A program made the position numbers and the translations under genes. Source: Verrucomicrobiota bacterium (GTDB taxonomy: Bacteria; Verrucomicrobiota; Verrucomicrobiia; Opitutales; Opitutaceae). Taken from it: 64,000 bases of DNA. The notes beneath the pieces were generated by a model that ran no database searches, had not been told where the DNA came from, and saw nothing but the letters and a program-made list of their open reading frames with translations. The stretch covers positions 62,001 to 126,000 of the forward strand of contig JAEWKR010000021.1 of assembly GCA_023457715.1 (NCBI GenBank), in the 5' to 3' direction. Positions within the stretch are counted from its first letter, which is position 1; each line of letters begins with the position of its first letter. Positions 1 through 9,304 of the stretch are shown one piece after another.

Positions 1-428
1 GCGACAAGCTTTCGATGGTTCACGGTCTCGAGGGCCGCGTGCCTTACCTGGACCGCGAGATCGTCGAATACGTCCAGCAACTCGACGCCGACCTCAAGGT
101 GAGGCACGGCACGCGCAAATGGCTCCACCGCCAGGTCTGCCGCGATTTCCTTCCGCCGCAGATCCTCAACCGCAAGAAGCGCGGGTTTGCCGTCAACGTG
201 GTCGATGACTGGTTCCGCCAGTCGTTCCAGGGGCGGATGATGGACTATCTGGCCGACCCCCAGTCACATATCTACCAGTACATCCGTCACGATGCCGTGG
301 CGGCCCTGCTCAGTCGCCATGGCACCGGCCAGGACGACAACCATAAGGTGCTGTTCAGTTTGGTGGTATTGGAGCAGTGGCTGCGCACCGGTCTGGATCA
401 AACCAGCGACGCCGCCGCGGCTCGGTAG
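1..428 (+). CDS. Asparagine synthase (glutamine-hydrolysing)-type amidotransferase, C-terminal part
   Basis: This is the 3' end of a gene that begins before the window; the reading frame is open from base 3. The visible protein starts DKLSMVHGLEGRVPYLD, which matches the conserved DxxSMxxGLExRxPxLD segment of the C-terminal synthetase domain of AsnB-type enzymes. Further on it has the KWLHRQV and KKRGFAV segments typical of the family's end. Such enzymes transfer glutamine-derived nitrogen to an ATP-activated carboxylate. AsnB paralogs are common in exopolysaccharide/exosortase loci, and an exosortase cluster lies 7 kb downstream, so a role in envelope polymer modification is as likely as free asparagine synthesis. 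The N-terminal glutaminase domain is not visible. Confidence 0.88.
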   Translation, partial: DKLSMVHGLEGRVPYLDREIVEYVQQLDADLKVRHGTRKWLHRQVCRDFLPPQILNRKKRGFAVNVVDDWFRQSFQGRMMDYLADPQSHIYQYIRHDAVAALLSRHGTGQDDNHKVLFSLVVLEQWLRTGLDQTSDAAAAR

Positions 429-561
429 CGCGTCAGGTAACAACTGGTAAAACCCTCTCGCAGGCAGAACCGGATCTGGCGCTGTCCCCAGCTCGCCGGC
501 ATCTTAGTCTTGCCTTGGTAATAGGCCCGTATCATTCCACCTAATTTCCGAAATCAACTTA

Positions 562-1989
562 ATGAATGCTATGCCATTAGCGCTGCGCCGCGCACGCGCT
601 GCCATCTGTACGGGCATCCTCCTCTTCGTCTCTCAGTACAGCGTCCACGGCTTCACCAAGGCTGGCCGAATCTATGCCACCGACGGCTCCCAGGCCGACG
701 TAAATGCGGCGATCACGGCGGCCTCCGCCGGCGATGTCGTCACGCTCCCGCCGGGGAGTTTCACCTGGTCTGCCGTGCACGTGAACAAGGCGGTGACGCT
801 GATGGGCGCCGGCACGGGACTAACCACGATCAACGCCGACCCCGCCGCGAACCCCGACTTCGCCGTGGCCGTGATCCGGTTCTCCGCCGCCGCGACGGTC
901 AAGAACTTCACCTTCACCGTGCCCAACGCCCACGTCACCGCGTTTTCCGCGAACGTGGCGAGCGGCTGGCGGCTGACAAATATCGTCTTCAATGGCGGTC
1001 CGACCGACGCCTATTTCTTCTTCATCAACGGCGTTTACGGCTTGATCGACAACTGCACGATCAACGGCGCGAACGGCAGCGCGGAGCTGATCTTCGCCAA
1101 GGGCCCGTCCGACTCCTGGCAGCGGGAAAGCTCCTTGGGCGGCGAGGATAACGTCTACGTCGAGAACTGCACCTTCAACGGCCAGGGCTACGTCTGCGAC
1201 GCCAATTCGAACGCGCGCTTCGTGGTGCGGTATTGCACCATCAACGGCAACATGAAGGTCGACGGCCACGGCCTCGCCAGCAACTTCCCGCCGCGGAGCG
1301 TGCGCCACATGGAGGTCTACGGCAACACCTGGACCGCAGCCGCCGGCTCCTGGGCCGCGATGGAGCTGCGCGGCGGCACGGGCATGGTGTTCAACAACAC
1401 CTCCGTGAACGAGGGCGGCTCATCCGTGAAGACGCCGATGCTGATCCTCAACGAATACGGCGCCCTCAATGACTGGCCGAACTTCAGCCGCATCTATCAG
1501 ACGCCGGCCAACTATCCGATCCCCGATCAGATCGGCATGGGTCGCGATCCCCGCGCCGCAGCCTCGGAGCCGATGTACCTGTGGAACAACCGTCGCGGCG
1601 GCAACGACTGGACCATCCGCCACGATAACATCCCCGCGGAAGCCATCCTCCAGAATCTCGGCAACACCTTCACGATGGCCGATATCATCGCGCCGGATCG
1701 CGACTACTTCAAGGAAACCGCGGGCGCGACCTTCAACGGATCGAGCGGCGTGGGCGTTGGCACCCGCGCGCAAATGACGGCGATCACCGGCACGCGCATC
1801 GGCGTCGGCTTCTGGGTGACGGATGAAGGCGAGTGGAACGCCACCAGCTCCGGCGCCGATGGCCAGCTTTACGTGTGGAACGGCGTCGCCGGCGGCGGCT
1901 GGGTCCTCCGCTACGTACCCTTTACCTATCCCCATCCCCTGCGGGCCCCGCGCGCGCCCACGCGTCCGTCCCTGCAGTTGATCGACTGA
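562..1989 (+). CDS. Secreted right-handed beta-helix protein (pectate-lyase-like fold)
   Basis: A 475-residue protein with an N-terminal signal peptide (basic LRRAR, then a hydrophobic stretch ending VHG). The mature protein opens with the pattern of parallel beta-helix proteins: DGSQADVNAAITAA followed by GDVVTLPPGSF, i.e. the start seen in pectate-lyase-like and pectinesterase-like helices. Many short Asn/Gly-rich coils follow (NCTINGANG, NCTFNGQGY). No catalytic site of a named lyase family could be assigned, so the substrate is unknown; a surface polysaccharide binding or cleaving role is inferred. The first of two nearby ATGs was taken as start; the second (571) would shorten the signal by three residues. 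It precedes the large Ig-repeat protein by 94 nt in the same orientation. Confidence 0.72.
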   Translation: MNAMPLALRRARAAICTGILLFVSQYSVHGFTKAGRIYATDGSQADVNAAITAASAGDVVTLPPGSFTWSAVHVNKAVTLMGAGTGLTTINADPAANPDFAVAVIRFSAAATVKNFTFTVPNAHVTAFSANVASGWRLTNIVFNGGPTDAYFFFINGVYGLIDNCTINGANGSAELIFAKGPSDSWQRESSLGGEDNVYVENCTFNGQGYVCDANSNARFVVRYCTINGNMKVDGHGLASNFPPRSVRHMEVYGNTWTAAAGSWAAMELRGGTGMVFNNTSVNEGGSSVKTPMLILNEYGALNDWPNFSRIYQTPANYPIPDQIGMGRDPRAAASEPMYLWNNRRGGNDWTIRHDNIPAEAILQNLGNTFTMADIIAPDRDYFKETAGATFNGSSGVGVGTRAQMTAITGTRIGVGFWVTDEGEWNATSSGADGQLYVWNGVAGGGWVLRYVPFTYPHPLRAPRAPTRPSLQLID

Positions 1990-2083
1990 TTGAACCGCCC
2001 TTGCGGATCCGGGCTGTCCATCCCGGATTCGCTCCCGCCTTCCAGCGCTCTCCGAGCAGGCACCAACTTCACCAGCTTCAGCA

Positions 2084-5000
2084 ATGAAACGGAACGACCG
2101 TATCAGCACCTTTTTCCGCGGAGCCATCTCCCTGATGGCCGCCGCCACCCGGCGTTCGACCCGCGTCATCGCCCTCGCCAGCCTTGGCGCCGCCCTCACC
2201 GCGAGCGCCCACCACGTGCTCACCTGGGAGGACAATTCCACCGACGAAACCGGCTTCTCGATCGAGCGGTCGGTCGACAGCGGGAGCTTCGTGGAAATCG
2301 CCACGGTCGGCGCCGATGTCACGTCGTACCAGGACACCATCGTCCTCGGCACCAAGTACTCCTATCGGGTGCGTGCCTTCAACGAGTTCGGCCGCTCCCC
2401 CTATTCCGCGGTCGTCACCAACGCCCCCGTATTCACGACCCAGCCCGCGAGCCAGACGGTCCCCGCCTTTTCCTCGGTGACGTTCACGTCGATGGCGACC
2501 GGCGCCCCGGAGCCGACCTACCAATGGCGGCGCAACGGTTCGAATATCGATGGCGCCACCTCCGCCTCCTACACCATTCCCAGCGCGACGTCCTCCCACC
2601 AGGGCACCTACACGGTGGTCGCCACCAACGGGATCGGTTCGCCGGTCACGAGCACCGAGGCCGTGCTGACGACGACAAAGATCAATCAGACCATCACCTT
2701 CCCTGTTCTCCCCGCCAAGGGGTATGGCGAACCGCCGTTCGCGCTTACCGCCACCGCGAGCAGCGACCTCACCGTCACTTACACCAGTTCCAATCCTGAA
2801 GTCGCCACGGTCAGTGGCAACACGGTGACGATCGTCGGGGTGGGCACCACGAACATCGTGGCCGACCAGTCGGGCGATGGAAACTACAACGCCGCCCCGT
2901 CGTTCACGCGCACCCTCACCGTGGCGAAGGGCACGCAGACCATCACGTTCTCGGCCCTGCCGGGCGTGACTTACGGAGCGTCTTCGATCACGCTGGCCGC
3001 AACCTCCACGTCGGGCCTCCCGGTCACCTACACCAGCTCCAATCCCGCCGTCGCCTCTGTTTCAGGCACGACCCTTACGATCGTCGGCGCGGGACTGACG
3101 ACCATCACCGCCAACCAGGCCGGTGACTCCCGCTGGCTGGCCGCCTCCGCCGTGCCGCAGTCGCTCTCCGTCGCCAAGGCCAATCAGACCATCACCTTTG
3201 TCGCCCCGGGCCCGCTGACCTACGGGCAGGCGGCCAATCTGGGCGCCACCGCGACCTCGGGCCTTCCCGTCACCTACAGCAGCACAAACTCGAGCGTCAT
3301 TGCGGTGAATGCCGGCGGCACGTCGGTCACGATCATCGGCGGCGGCACCGCCAATGTCACCGCCCTGCAGAGCGGCGACAGCAATTTCAATCCGGCGCCG
3401 ACGGTTACGCGCACCATCCAGGTCAACGTCGCGCCGAGCGTCACCACCGCCCCCGCCAACCGCACCGTGAATGCCGGCGGCGCCACGTCGTTCACCGTCG
3501 TGGCCGCAGGCACCGCCCCCCTGACGTATCAATGGCAGGTGAGCACCGATTCCGGCGGCTCCTGGTCCGATGTCAGCGGCGCCACCTCCGCGACCCTTTC
3601 GATCAACCCGGCGACGACCGCCCAGAACGGCAATCTGTACCGGGTGATTGTCACCAATGTGGTCACGTCGGTCACGTCGGCCTCCGCCTCGCTCAATGTC
3701 ACGAGCGTTCCGGTGTTCACAAACCACCCGGCCAACCAATCGGCCACCACCGGCGCCGCCGTGACGTTCTCGGCCGCCGCCACCGGCAATCCCGCCCCCG
3801 CCTACCAGTGGCAGGTCAGCACCAACGGCGGGTCGACCTACACGAACCTCAGCAACGACGCCACCTACTCGGGCGTCACCACCGGCACGCTGACCATCAG
3901 CAATGCCGGCACCAGCCTCAACACCTTCCGCTATCGCGCGAAAGCCTCGAACTCGGTCGGTGAAGCGAACTCGAACGCCGCCGTACTGACGGTCGGCGAC
4001 GCGATCGCGACCATCACGACGAACCCGTCGAACCAGACCGTCGTCGCAGGCGCGAATGCGACGTTCACCGTGGGCGCCGCAGGCGGCCCCGCGCCGACGA
4101 TCAAGTGGCAGGTCAGCACCGATGGCGGGGCTACCTTCACCGACCTCGCCAACGACGCAACCTACTCCGGCGTCACCTCCTCCACCCTGCTGATCACGGC
4201 CGTGCCGCATACGTTCAACGGACGCCAGTATCGCGCGGTCGCCACCAACTCGCAGGGTTCGGCCACCTCCTCGGCCGCAACGTTGACGGTCAACACCATC
4301 GCCCCGACGTTCACCACCCAGCCGGCCGACCAGACCGCCCCGGCCGGTTCGCCGGCAGCCTTCACGGTGGTCGTGGACGGCGCTCCGACCCCCACCCTGC
4401 AGTGGCAGCGCAGCACCGACGGCGGCACAGTCTGGACCGATCTCACCAACGCCGGGGTCTACTCCGGCGCCACCAGCGCCACGTTGAACCTCGCCAGCGT
4501 CGATGGCACCATGAACGGACACAAGTTCCGCGCGGTGGCCACCAACGTCGCCGCTCCGTCCGGCGTGAGTTCGAACGTGGTGACCCTCACGGTCGGCAAC
4601 TTCGCCGCGATGATCACCAGCGACCCCGTCAATCGCGTCATCCCGGCCGGCAGCACGACCACCTTCTCGGCCACCGCGACCGGCAGCCCGGCGCCCACGC
4701 TCCAGTGGCAGATCGACACGGGCAGCGGCTGGTCCAACGTGGCGAATGACGCCACCTACTCCGGCGCGACCACCACCACGCTGACCGTTGCCAACGCGGC
4801 GCCGACTCTGAATGGCGCGGACTTCCGGCTTACGGCCACGAACGTGGGGGGAACGGCAGCCTCGAATCCCGCCACGCTGACGGTCACCACGACCGCCCCC
4901 TCCTTCACGGCGCACCCGCAGAATCGCACGGCCGTCGTTGGCAACACGGCCACGTTCTCCGCCGCCGCGACCGGCAACCCGGCTCCGACCTACCAGTGGC

Positions 5001-7129
5001 AGTACTCCACCGACGGCGGCACGACCTGGAATGCGGCCGCCAACGGGCCCCAGTTCTCCGGCGCGACCACGCCGACGCTCACCGTCGCGCAGCTGGCCGT
5101 GTCGATGACCGGCACCCAATACCAGCTGGTCGCGGCGAACGTCGCCGGCGCGACCGCGAGTTCCCCGGCCACCCTCACGGTCGAGCCGGCGCCTGCCGAG
5201 ATCGCGCCGTCCATCGTGTTCCAGCCGGAATCCATCGCCGTGCACCGCGGCACCCGGATCACCCTGAGCGTCATGGTTTCGGGCAAGCCCGAGCCGACGT
5301 ACCAATGGTTCAAGGACGGAACCGCCCTCCCGGGCGCGACGTCCCCGCTGTTCGTCAAGGACAACGCCCAGCCCTCCGATGCCGGCGCCTACACGGTCGT
5401 CGTCACCAATCCCCTGGGCACGGTGACCAGCGCCCAGGCCGAGGTCACGGTCTATTCGGGTCCGCTCATCCTCACCCATCCCGTCGGCGGGACGCTGGTG
5501 GCCGGCGGTCGACTCACCTTGTCGGTCGTCGCGGAGGGCAGCCTTCCGCTGACCTACCAGTGGCGGCGGAACGGGGTGGCCATCCCCGGCGCCGTGAGCT
5601 CGAGCTACGCCATCGAGAACGCGGGCAGCAACCAGGCCGGCAGCTACTCGGTGACCGTCGCCAACGAGTTCGCCAGTGTCACCAGCCATGCGGCGCTCGT
5701 CACCCTGGATACCGACTTTGCCGGCGTCTACTTCGGCACCCTGAGTGGCGGCGGCCACTGGGCCCTCCTGGTGCGCGCCGACAACACCGGCACGTTCATC
5801 GCTCACCTGCCTGATCGCGACTCCGCGATCGTCACGGAGGTGGTGATCAACCCGAACGGCACCTTCACCGTCGCCGACCTCCAGATCGCCGGCGACGCGG
5901 CCACCCGCGTGACGGCGGCCGGTGAGCGGCGCGTGGGCGCGGCCACCTCGGTCCAACTCGTCGGCACCATCGGGGCGGATGGCAAGGTGACCGGCCAGAT
6001 CGCCGGTGCCGATCAGACCTTGAGCGGCGCGGTGGATGGCGGCAGCGGCACGCAGGCTGCCCTCTATGAGGCGGCTGCGGTTGGCGCGGCGACGGGAACC
6101 ACCGTCGCCATCGTCGGACCGAGCGGCCAGACCTTCCTCGTCACATCGGATGGCACCACGGTGGACTCAGCCACCGGCAACGTGACCGACGGCCGCTTCG
6201 AAACGACGTCCAGCGAGGGAGCGCAGGTTGCGTTCACGCTCAACCCGCAGACCGGCGCCGTGTCCGGGACCTATCGCGCCCCCAACGGCCCGGCCACCCG
6301 TTTTGCCGGCCTGTCCGACACGGTGGCGTCAACGACGCGCATCATCAATTACTCGACCCGCTCCAGCACCGCCTCCGGCAGCGACACGCTGATCGCCGGC
6401 TTCGTGGTCACGGGTGGGGCCTCCAAGGCCGTCCTCGTCCGCGGCGTCGGGCCCGCCCTGGCGCAGTACGGAGTGACCGGGGTCCTCGCCGATCCGGTGC
6501 TCAATGTGTACCGCGGCACGACCAGCCTGGAAGGAAACGACGACTGGAACAACTCGGCGGAAATCGCCGCCGCCGCCGAGGCGCTGCTGGCCTTCCCGTT
6601 CCCGGCCGGCAGCAAGGACGCGGCCATGCTGACCGCCCTGCCCGAGGGCGTTTACACCGCCCACGTCGCCGGCAAGTCCGGCGCCGAAGGCGGCGCCCTC
6701 GTCGAGGTCTACGACCACGCCAAGGGCTCCGCGGCGCGGCTGAGCAACGTCTCGTCCCGCGCCCGGGTTCGCTCCGGCCAGACGCTGATTGCGGGCTTTG
6801 TCCTGGACGGCAATGCCCCCAAGACGCTTCTCGTCCGCGGCGTCGGTCCGAGCCTCGCCTCGTTCGGCGTCACCGGTGCGCTGGCGAATCCGAAGCTCGA
6901 AATCTACGACCACAGCGACAAGTCCCGGCTCCGGGAGAACGACAACTGGGGTGGCGCTTCGGCCTTGAAGGCGGCGTTCAATGCGACAGGCGCCTTCGGG
7001 CTCGCCGATGACAGCAAGGATGCCGCCATCCTGATCACGCTCCAACCGGGCGTGTACAGTGCGGTGCTGTCCGGCGTGGGCACCGACACCGCGGGTGTCG
7101 CCTTGATCGAAATCTACGAAGTCCCCTGA
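2084..7129 (+). CDS. Giant secreted FN3/Ig-repeat protein with tandem C-terminal modules
   Basis: A 1681-residue secreted protein. The order is: long signal peptide ending near TASA (about residue 42); one FN3-like domain (45-115); an Ig-like domain; three repeats of about 85 residues with the YTSSNPxVAxVSG pattern and GDxNYNAAP-like motif (MBG/Big-type, 200-450); about eight Ig-like repeats with YQWQ, DGG and SGATxxTL signatures (450-1210); a unique segment (1215-1420); and two related modules of about 125 residues at the C-terminus. Each end module has the pattern LIAGF, K-x-LLVRGVGP, NDxW, SKDA and a final VEIY-like strand. The same double module ends the GH44 protein at 32326, so it probably serves as a shared cell-surface or export device. 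No enzyme domain is visible. Repeats make this gene liable to assembly error. Confidence 0.85.
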   Translation: MKRNDRISTFFRGAISLMAAATRRSTRVIALASLGAALTASAHHVLTWEDNSTDETGFSIERSVDSGSFVEIATVGADVTSYQDTIVLGTKYSYRVRAFNEFGRSPYSAVVTNAPVFTTQPASQTVPAFSSVTFTSMATGAPEPTYQWRRNGSNIDGATSASYTIPSATSSHQGTYTVVATNGIGSPVTSTEAVLTTTKINQTITFPVLPAKGYGEPPFALTATASSDLTVTYTSSNPEVATVSGNTVTIVGVGTTNIVADQSGDGNYNAAPSFTRTLTVAKGTQTITFSALPGVTYGASSITLAATSTSGLPVTYTSSNPAVASVSGTTLTIVGAGLTTITANQAGDSRWLAASAVPQSLSVAKANQTITFVAPGPLTYGQAANLGATATSGLPVTYSSTNSSVIAVNAGGTSVTIIGGGTANVTALQSGDSNFNPAPTVTRTIQVNVAPSVTTAPANRTVNAGGATSFTVVAAGTAPLTYQWQVSTDSGGSWSDVSGATSATLSINPATTAQNGNLYRVIVTNVVTSVTSASASLNVTSVPVFTNHPANQSATTGAAVTFSAAATGNPAPAYQWQVSTNGGSTYTNLSNDATYSGVTTGTLTISNAGTSLNTFRYRAKASNSVGEANSNAAVLTVGDAIATITTNPSNQTVVAGANATFTVGAAGGPAPTIKWQVSTDGGATFTDLANDATYSGVTSSTLLITAVPHTFNGRQYRAVATNSQGSATSSAATLTVNTIAPTFTTQPADQTAPAGSPAAFTVVVDGAPTPTLQWQRSTDGGTVWTDLTNAGVYSGATSATLNLASVDGTMNGHKFRAVATNVAAPSGVSSNVVTLTVGNFAAMITSDPVNRVIPAGSTTTFSATATGSPAPTLQWQIDTGSGWSNVANDATYSGATTTTLTVANAAPTLNGADFRLTATNVGGTAASNPATLTVTTTAPSFTAHPQNRTAVVGNTATFSAAATGNPAPTYQWQYSTDGGTTWNAAANGPQFSGATTPTLTVAQLAVSMTGTQYQLVAANVAGATASSPATLTVEPAPAEIAPSIVFQPESIAVHRGTRITLSVMVSGKPEPTYQWFKDGTALPGATSPLFVKDNAQPSDAGAYTVVVTNPLGTVTSAQAEVTVYSGPLILTHPVGGTLVAGGRLTLSVVAEGSLPLTYQWRRNGVAIPGAVSSSYAIENAGSNQAGSYSVTVANEFASVTSHAALVTLDTDFAGVYFGTLSGGGHWALLVRADNTGTFIAHLPDRDSAIVTEVVINPNGTFTVADLQIAGDAATRVTAAGERRVGAATSVQLVGTIGADGKVTGQIAGADQTLSGAVDGGSGTQAALYEAAAVGAATGTTVAIVGPSGQTFLVTSDGTTVDSATGNVTDGRFETTSSEGAQVAFTLNPQTGAVSGTYRAPNGPATRFAGLSDTVASTTRIINYSTRSSTASGSDTLIAGFVVTGGASKAVLVRGVGPALAQYGVTGVLADPVLNVYRGTTSLEGNDDWNNSAEIAAAAEALLAFPFPAGSKDAAMLTALPEGVYTAHVAGKSGAEGGALVEVYDHAKGSAARLSNVSSRARVRSGQTLIAGFVLDGNAPKTLLVRGVGPSLASFGVTGALANPKLEIYDHSDKSRLRENDNWGGASALKAAFNATGAFGLADDSKDAAILITLQPGVYSAVLSGVGTDTAGVALIEIYEVP

Positions 7130-7140
7130 ACGTCCAGGAC

Positions 7141-7199
7141 GCGGGAGACGCGGCGGTCCCACCGCGTCTCTCGCTGCAACCGCGTTCTTTCGAACGCGG
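7141..7199. repeat. Two adjacent hairpins after the Ig-repeat gene
   Basis: Stem GAGACGCGG (7145-7153) pairs with CCGCGTCTC (7162-7170). A second stem CCGCGTTC (7180-7187) pairs with GAACGCGG (7192-7199). There is no T-tract. A similar GCGGGACGCG-xx-GGTCCCACC string sits at about 19725, after prsR, which suggests a dispersed REP-like element rather than a dedicated terminator. Confidence 0.55.
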
Positions 7200-7289
7200 C
7201 CACGTTGCCCGAAGCCGCCAAGCCCTGGCGTCCCGCACGCCGCCAGGGAGCTGCGCTCGGGAGCGCGCGGAGGCCCCTCCGCTTTGGCC

Positions 7290-8018
7290 ATGGTTAAACT
7301 CTACCGCCACCGACTCGTCCCCATTCCGACGCTGTGGGGTTCGCTGTGCCTGCTGGTCGCGTTTCTGCTGCCCGTGACACTCTGGGTGCTCCTGGGCGAG
7401 CGCTTTCTGGCGGTCACGGATCGGGCGGACGCCGACGTGTTGATCGTCGAGGCGTGGACCCACGAAGCGGGCGCGCGGGCGGCTGCGGCGGAGTTCCGGC
7501 GACCGGGCACCGCTTATCGGTACCTGGTGGCGGCGGGCGGACTGACGGGCGAAAGCTGGTACCGGGAGCGATGGAGTGAGCCGGACATCGTGCGGCGCGA
7601 ACTCCTCCGTCAGGGGTTGCCGCCGGACGCGGTGGTGGTGGCGGCGGCGCCCGACGTCCGCAGCCAGCGGACGTTTGCCAGTGCGCAGGCAGCCCGGTCG
7701 GCCCTGGCCGCCCGGGGCATCACTCCTCGGGCGATCAATGTCTTCACGCTGGGCTCCCACGCGCGCCGGAGCCGCCTGATCTTCAGCAAGACCTTTGGTT
7801 CCGGCCTTCAGGTGGGGGTGATTTCCTGGCGGCCGCACGGCTATGTGACCCGCCGGTGGTGGCAATCGAGCGAGCGCTCCGTCGATTTCCTCAAAGAATC
7901 GGTTGGCTTCGTCTACGAATTGGTCCTGAACTCAGGCCGCGATTTCGCAGCACCCCCGGTCGAGCCTCGAGCTGCCATCACGAACGGCGAATCGATTACT
8001 CGCCGGGTGTCCCGCTGA
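7290..8018 (+). CDS. Membrane-anchored YdcF/ElyC (DUF218)-like protein of the exosortase locus
   Basis: A 242-residue protein with one N-terminal membrane segment (about residues 13-34, LWGSLCLLVAFLLPVTLWVL) followed by a Rossmann-like soluble domain. ADVLIVEAWTHE, YLVAAGG, RRELLRQGLPPDAV and FTLGSHARRSR correspond to the successive strands and helices of the DUF218/YdcF-ElyC-SanA family, whose members act in envelope polysaccharide metabolism. ATG 7290 was chosen over TTG 7284 two codons upstream. It stands 16 nt before the barrel gene and heads the apparent operon with the exosortase. Proteins of this kind often accompany exosortases, so a role in handling the carbohydrate partner is inferred. 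The family assignment rests on pattern only. Confidence 0.6.
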   Translation: MVKLYRHRLVPIPTLWGSLCLLVAFLLPVTLWVLLGERFLAVTDRADADVLIVEAWTHEAGARAAAAEFRRPGTAYRYLVAAGGLTGESWYRERWSEPDIVRRELLRQGLPPDAVVVAAAPDVRSQRTFASAQAARSALAARGITPRAINVFTLGSHARRSRLIFSKTFGSGLQVGVISWRPHGYVTRRWWQSSERSVDFLKESVGFVYELVLNSGRDFAAPPVEPRAAITNGESITRRVSR

Positions 8019-8034
8019 CATTTCGCCTTCCCCG

Positions 8035-9261
8035 TTGAGAACCCTCGCGTCACTCGCTCTGCTCCTGCTGGGCGCCTGCGGCGGACTTACGTCCGTCCGC
8101 GCGCAGCCCATTGTCTCCGTCGCCACCGGCGAGGAAGGCATGCTTCCGGCCGACAGCGAAACCGCTTCGTCCCGTGGATCGACCGGGCGGGGCGTGTCAC
8201 AATCGTCTGCCCTCTGGAAATGGGGCCCGTTCGGTTTCCGCCCCCTGGCGACGTACGGCTTGTCGCGCGCCGACGGGCTGCAACGCGTGGCCGGCGTCCC
8301 CGTTGCGTCCAACGTCCATTCCGCCTCGCTGGGAAGCATCCTCGAATTCGGCAGTCTTTGGCGCGCGCAATACACGGCTTCGTGGACGGGGTACTCGCAC
8401 CCCGCGCTGCGCGACGGCTGGTCGCACCAGGCCAGCATGGCGGGCAATGTGAACCGTGGCTCGTTGTCCTACGCGTTCATGCAGACCTACAACGCGACCG
8501 ACAGCACGTTGCTGGAGACGGCGACGCAGACCAAACGCGAGGCGGCGCTCACCCATGCCGCGGTGGCCTGGTCGCTCAATCCCTCCGTGTCGCTCCGACT
8601 GGCCGCGGAACAGCAGCTCAATTTCGTCACGGCTTTGTCAGACACCCTGCAGTGGTCGCTGCGCCCCGAGGTGCAATACCATCCTACGCCCCGTCTTTCC
8701 CTCTCGCTCTCAGTCCCCTACGGCTACGTTCTCGTCTACGACGCCTCCAATTCCTACTTCTGGCGGCCGAGCGCCGGCCTGCGCTGGGAACTCTCGGACA
8801 AGACAGCGCTCGACCTCAGCGCCGGCGTGGATCGGTGGACGTTTACCGGTCTCGATGCGCCCACCACGAACGACCTTTTCTACCAGGCGACCTTCTCCTA
8901 CGCCCCCTTCGCACCGACCAGCATCGATTTCAGCTTTAGGCAGGGCACGTCGCCCTCCCCCTTCCGGGATCAAATTTCGATGAACCAATCCCGTTCGATC
9001 ACGCTTCGCCAGCGGCTCCTGAAGCACCTGCAGCTCAGCCTCGCCTATGCCGACCGGACGATCGAAAACTACTCGGGGATTACCGCAACCCTTGCGCGGC
9101 GGATCGACTCGGAAAGCTACACGGCCTCGCTTTCGACCTCGGTGCTGCGCCAGCGCGGGAGCATCAGCGTCACCTATAGCCGCACGAAAAGTGCGTCGTC
9201 GGTGACCGGCCTCGGCCTCGACACCGAGCAGTACGGAATCCAGCTGGGCTTCCGTTACTAA
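8035..9261 (+). CDS. Outer-membrane beta-barrel protein of the exosortase locus
   Basis: A 408-residue protein beginning at TTG 8035, directly followed by a signal peptide (hydrophobic LASLALLLLGAC, probable cleavage after VRA; the Cys also allows a lipoprotein reading). The mature part consists of alternating amphipathic strands rich in Tyr, Trp, Ser and Thr (for example WRAQYTASWTGY, SYAFMQTYNATDST, RLSLSLSVPYGYV) and ends in LGFRY, the terminal aromatic residue expected of BAM-inserted barrels. No catalytic motif was found. It lies between the DUF218-like gene and the exosortase with short gaps, which suggests co-transcription and a porin or export role for the sorted polymer. Confidence 0.7.
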   Translation: MRTLASLALLLLGACGGLTSVRAQPIVSVATGEEGMLPADSETASSRGSTGRGVSQSSALWKWGPFGFRPLATYGLSRADGLQRVAGVPVASNVHSASLGSILEFGSLWRAQYTASWTGYSHPALRDGWSHQASMAGNVNRGSLSYAFMQTYNATDSTLLETATQTKREAALTHAAVAWSLNPSVSLRLAAEQQLNFVTALSDTLQWSLRPEVQYHPTPRLSLSLSVPYGYVLVYDASNSYFWRPSAGLRWELSDKTALDLSAGVDRWTFTGLDAPTTNDLFYQATFSYAPFAPTSIDFSFRQGTSPSPFRDQISMNQSRSITLRQRLLKHLQLSLAYADRTIENYSGITATLARRIDSESYTASLSTSVLRQRGSISVTYSRTKSASSVTGLGLDTEQYGIQLGFRY

Positions 9262-9304
9262 GTTTCCGCGTTCCCATCGGCCCGCGGGTTTCGTCCTTCC
9301 TTCC

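Noticed and set aside
562..1989. Assignment of the beta-helix protein to a named polysaccharide lyase family
   Set aside because: The fold pattern is visible but no catalytic or calcium site of a particular lyase family could be recognised.
3500..5450. Possible tandem DNA repeat or CRISPR-like array
   Set aside because: Similarity comes from degenerate Ig-domain coding repeats of variable length, not from identical short repeats with unique spacers.
3062..5956. Long minus-strand open frame opposite the Ig-repeat gene
   Set aside because: It is antisense to a protein with clear Ig repeats and reads as low-complexity Arg/Gly/Asp-rich sequence, the usual shadow in GC-rich DNA.
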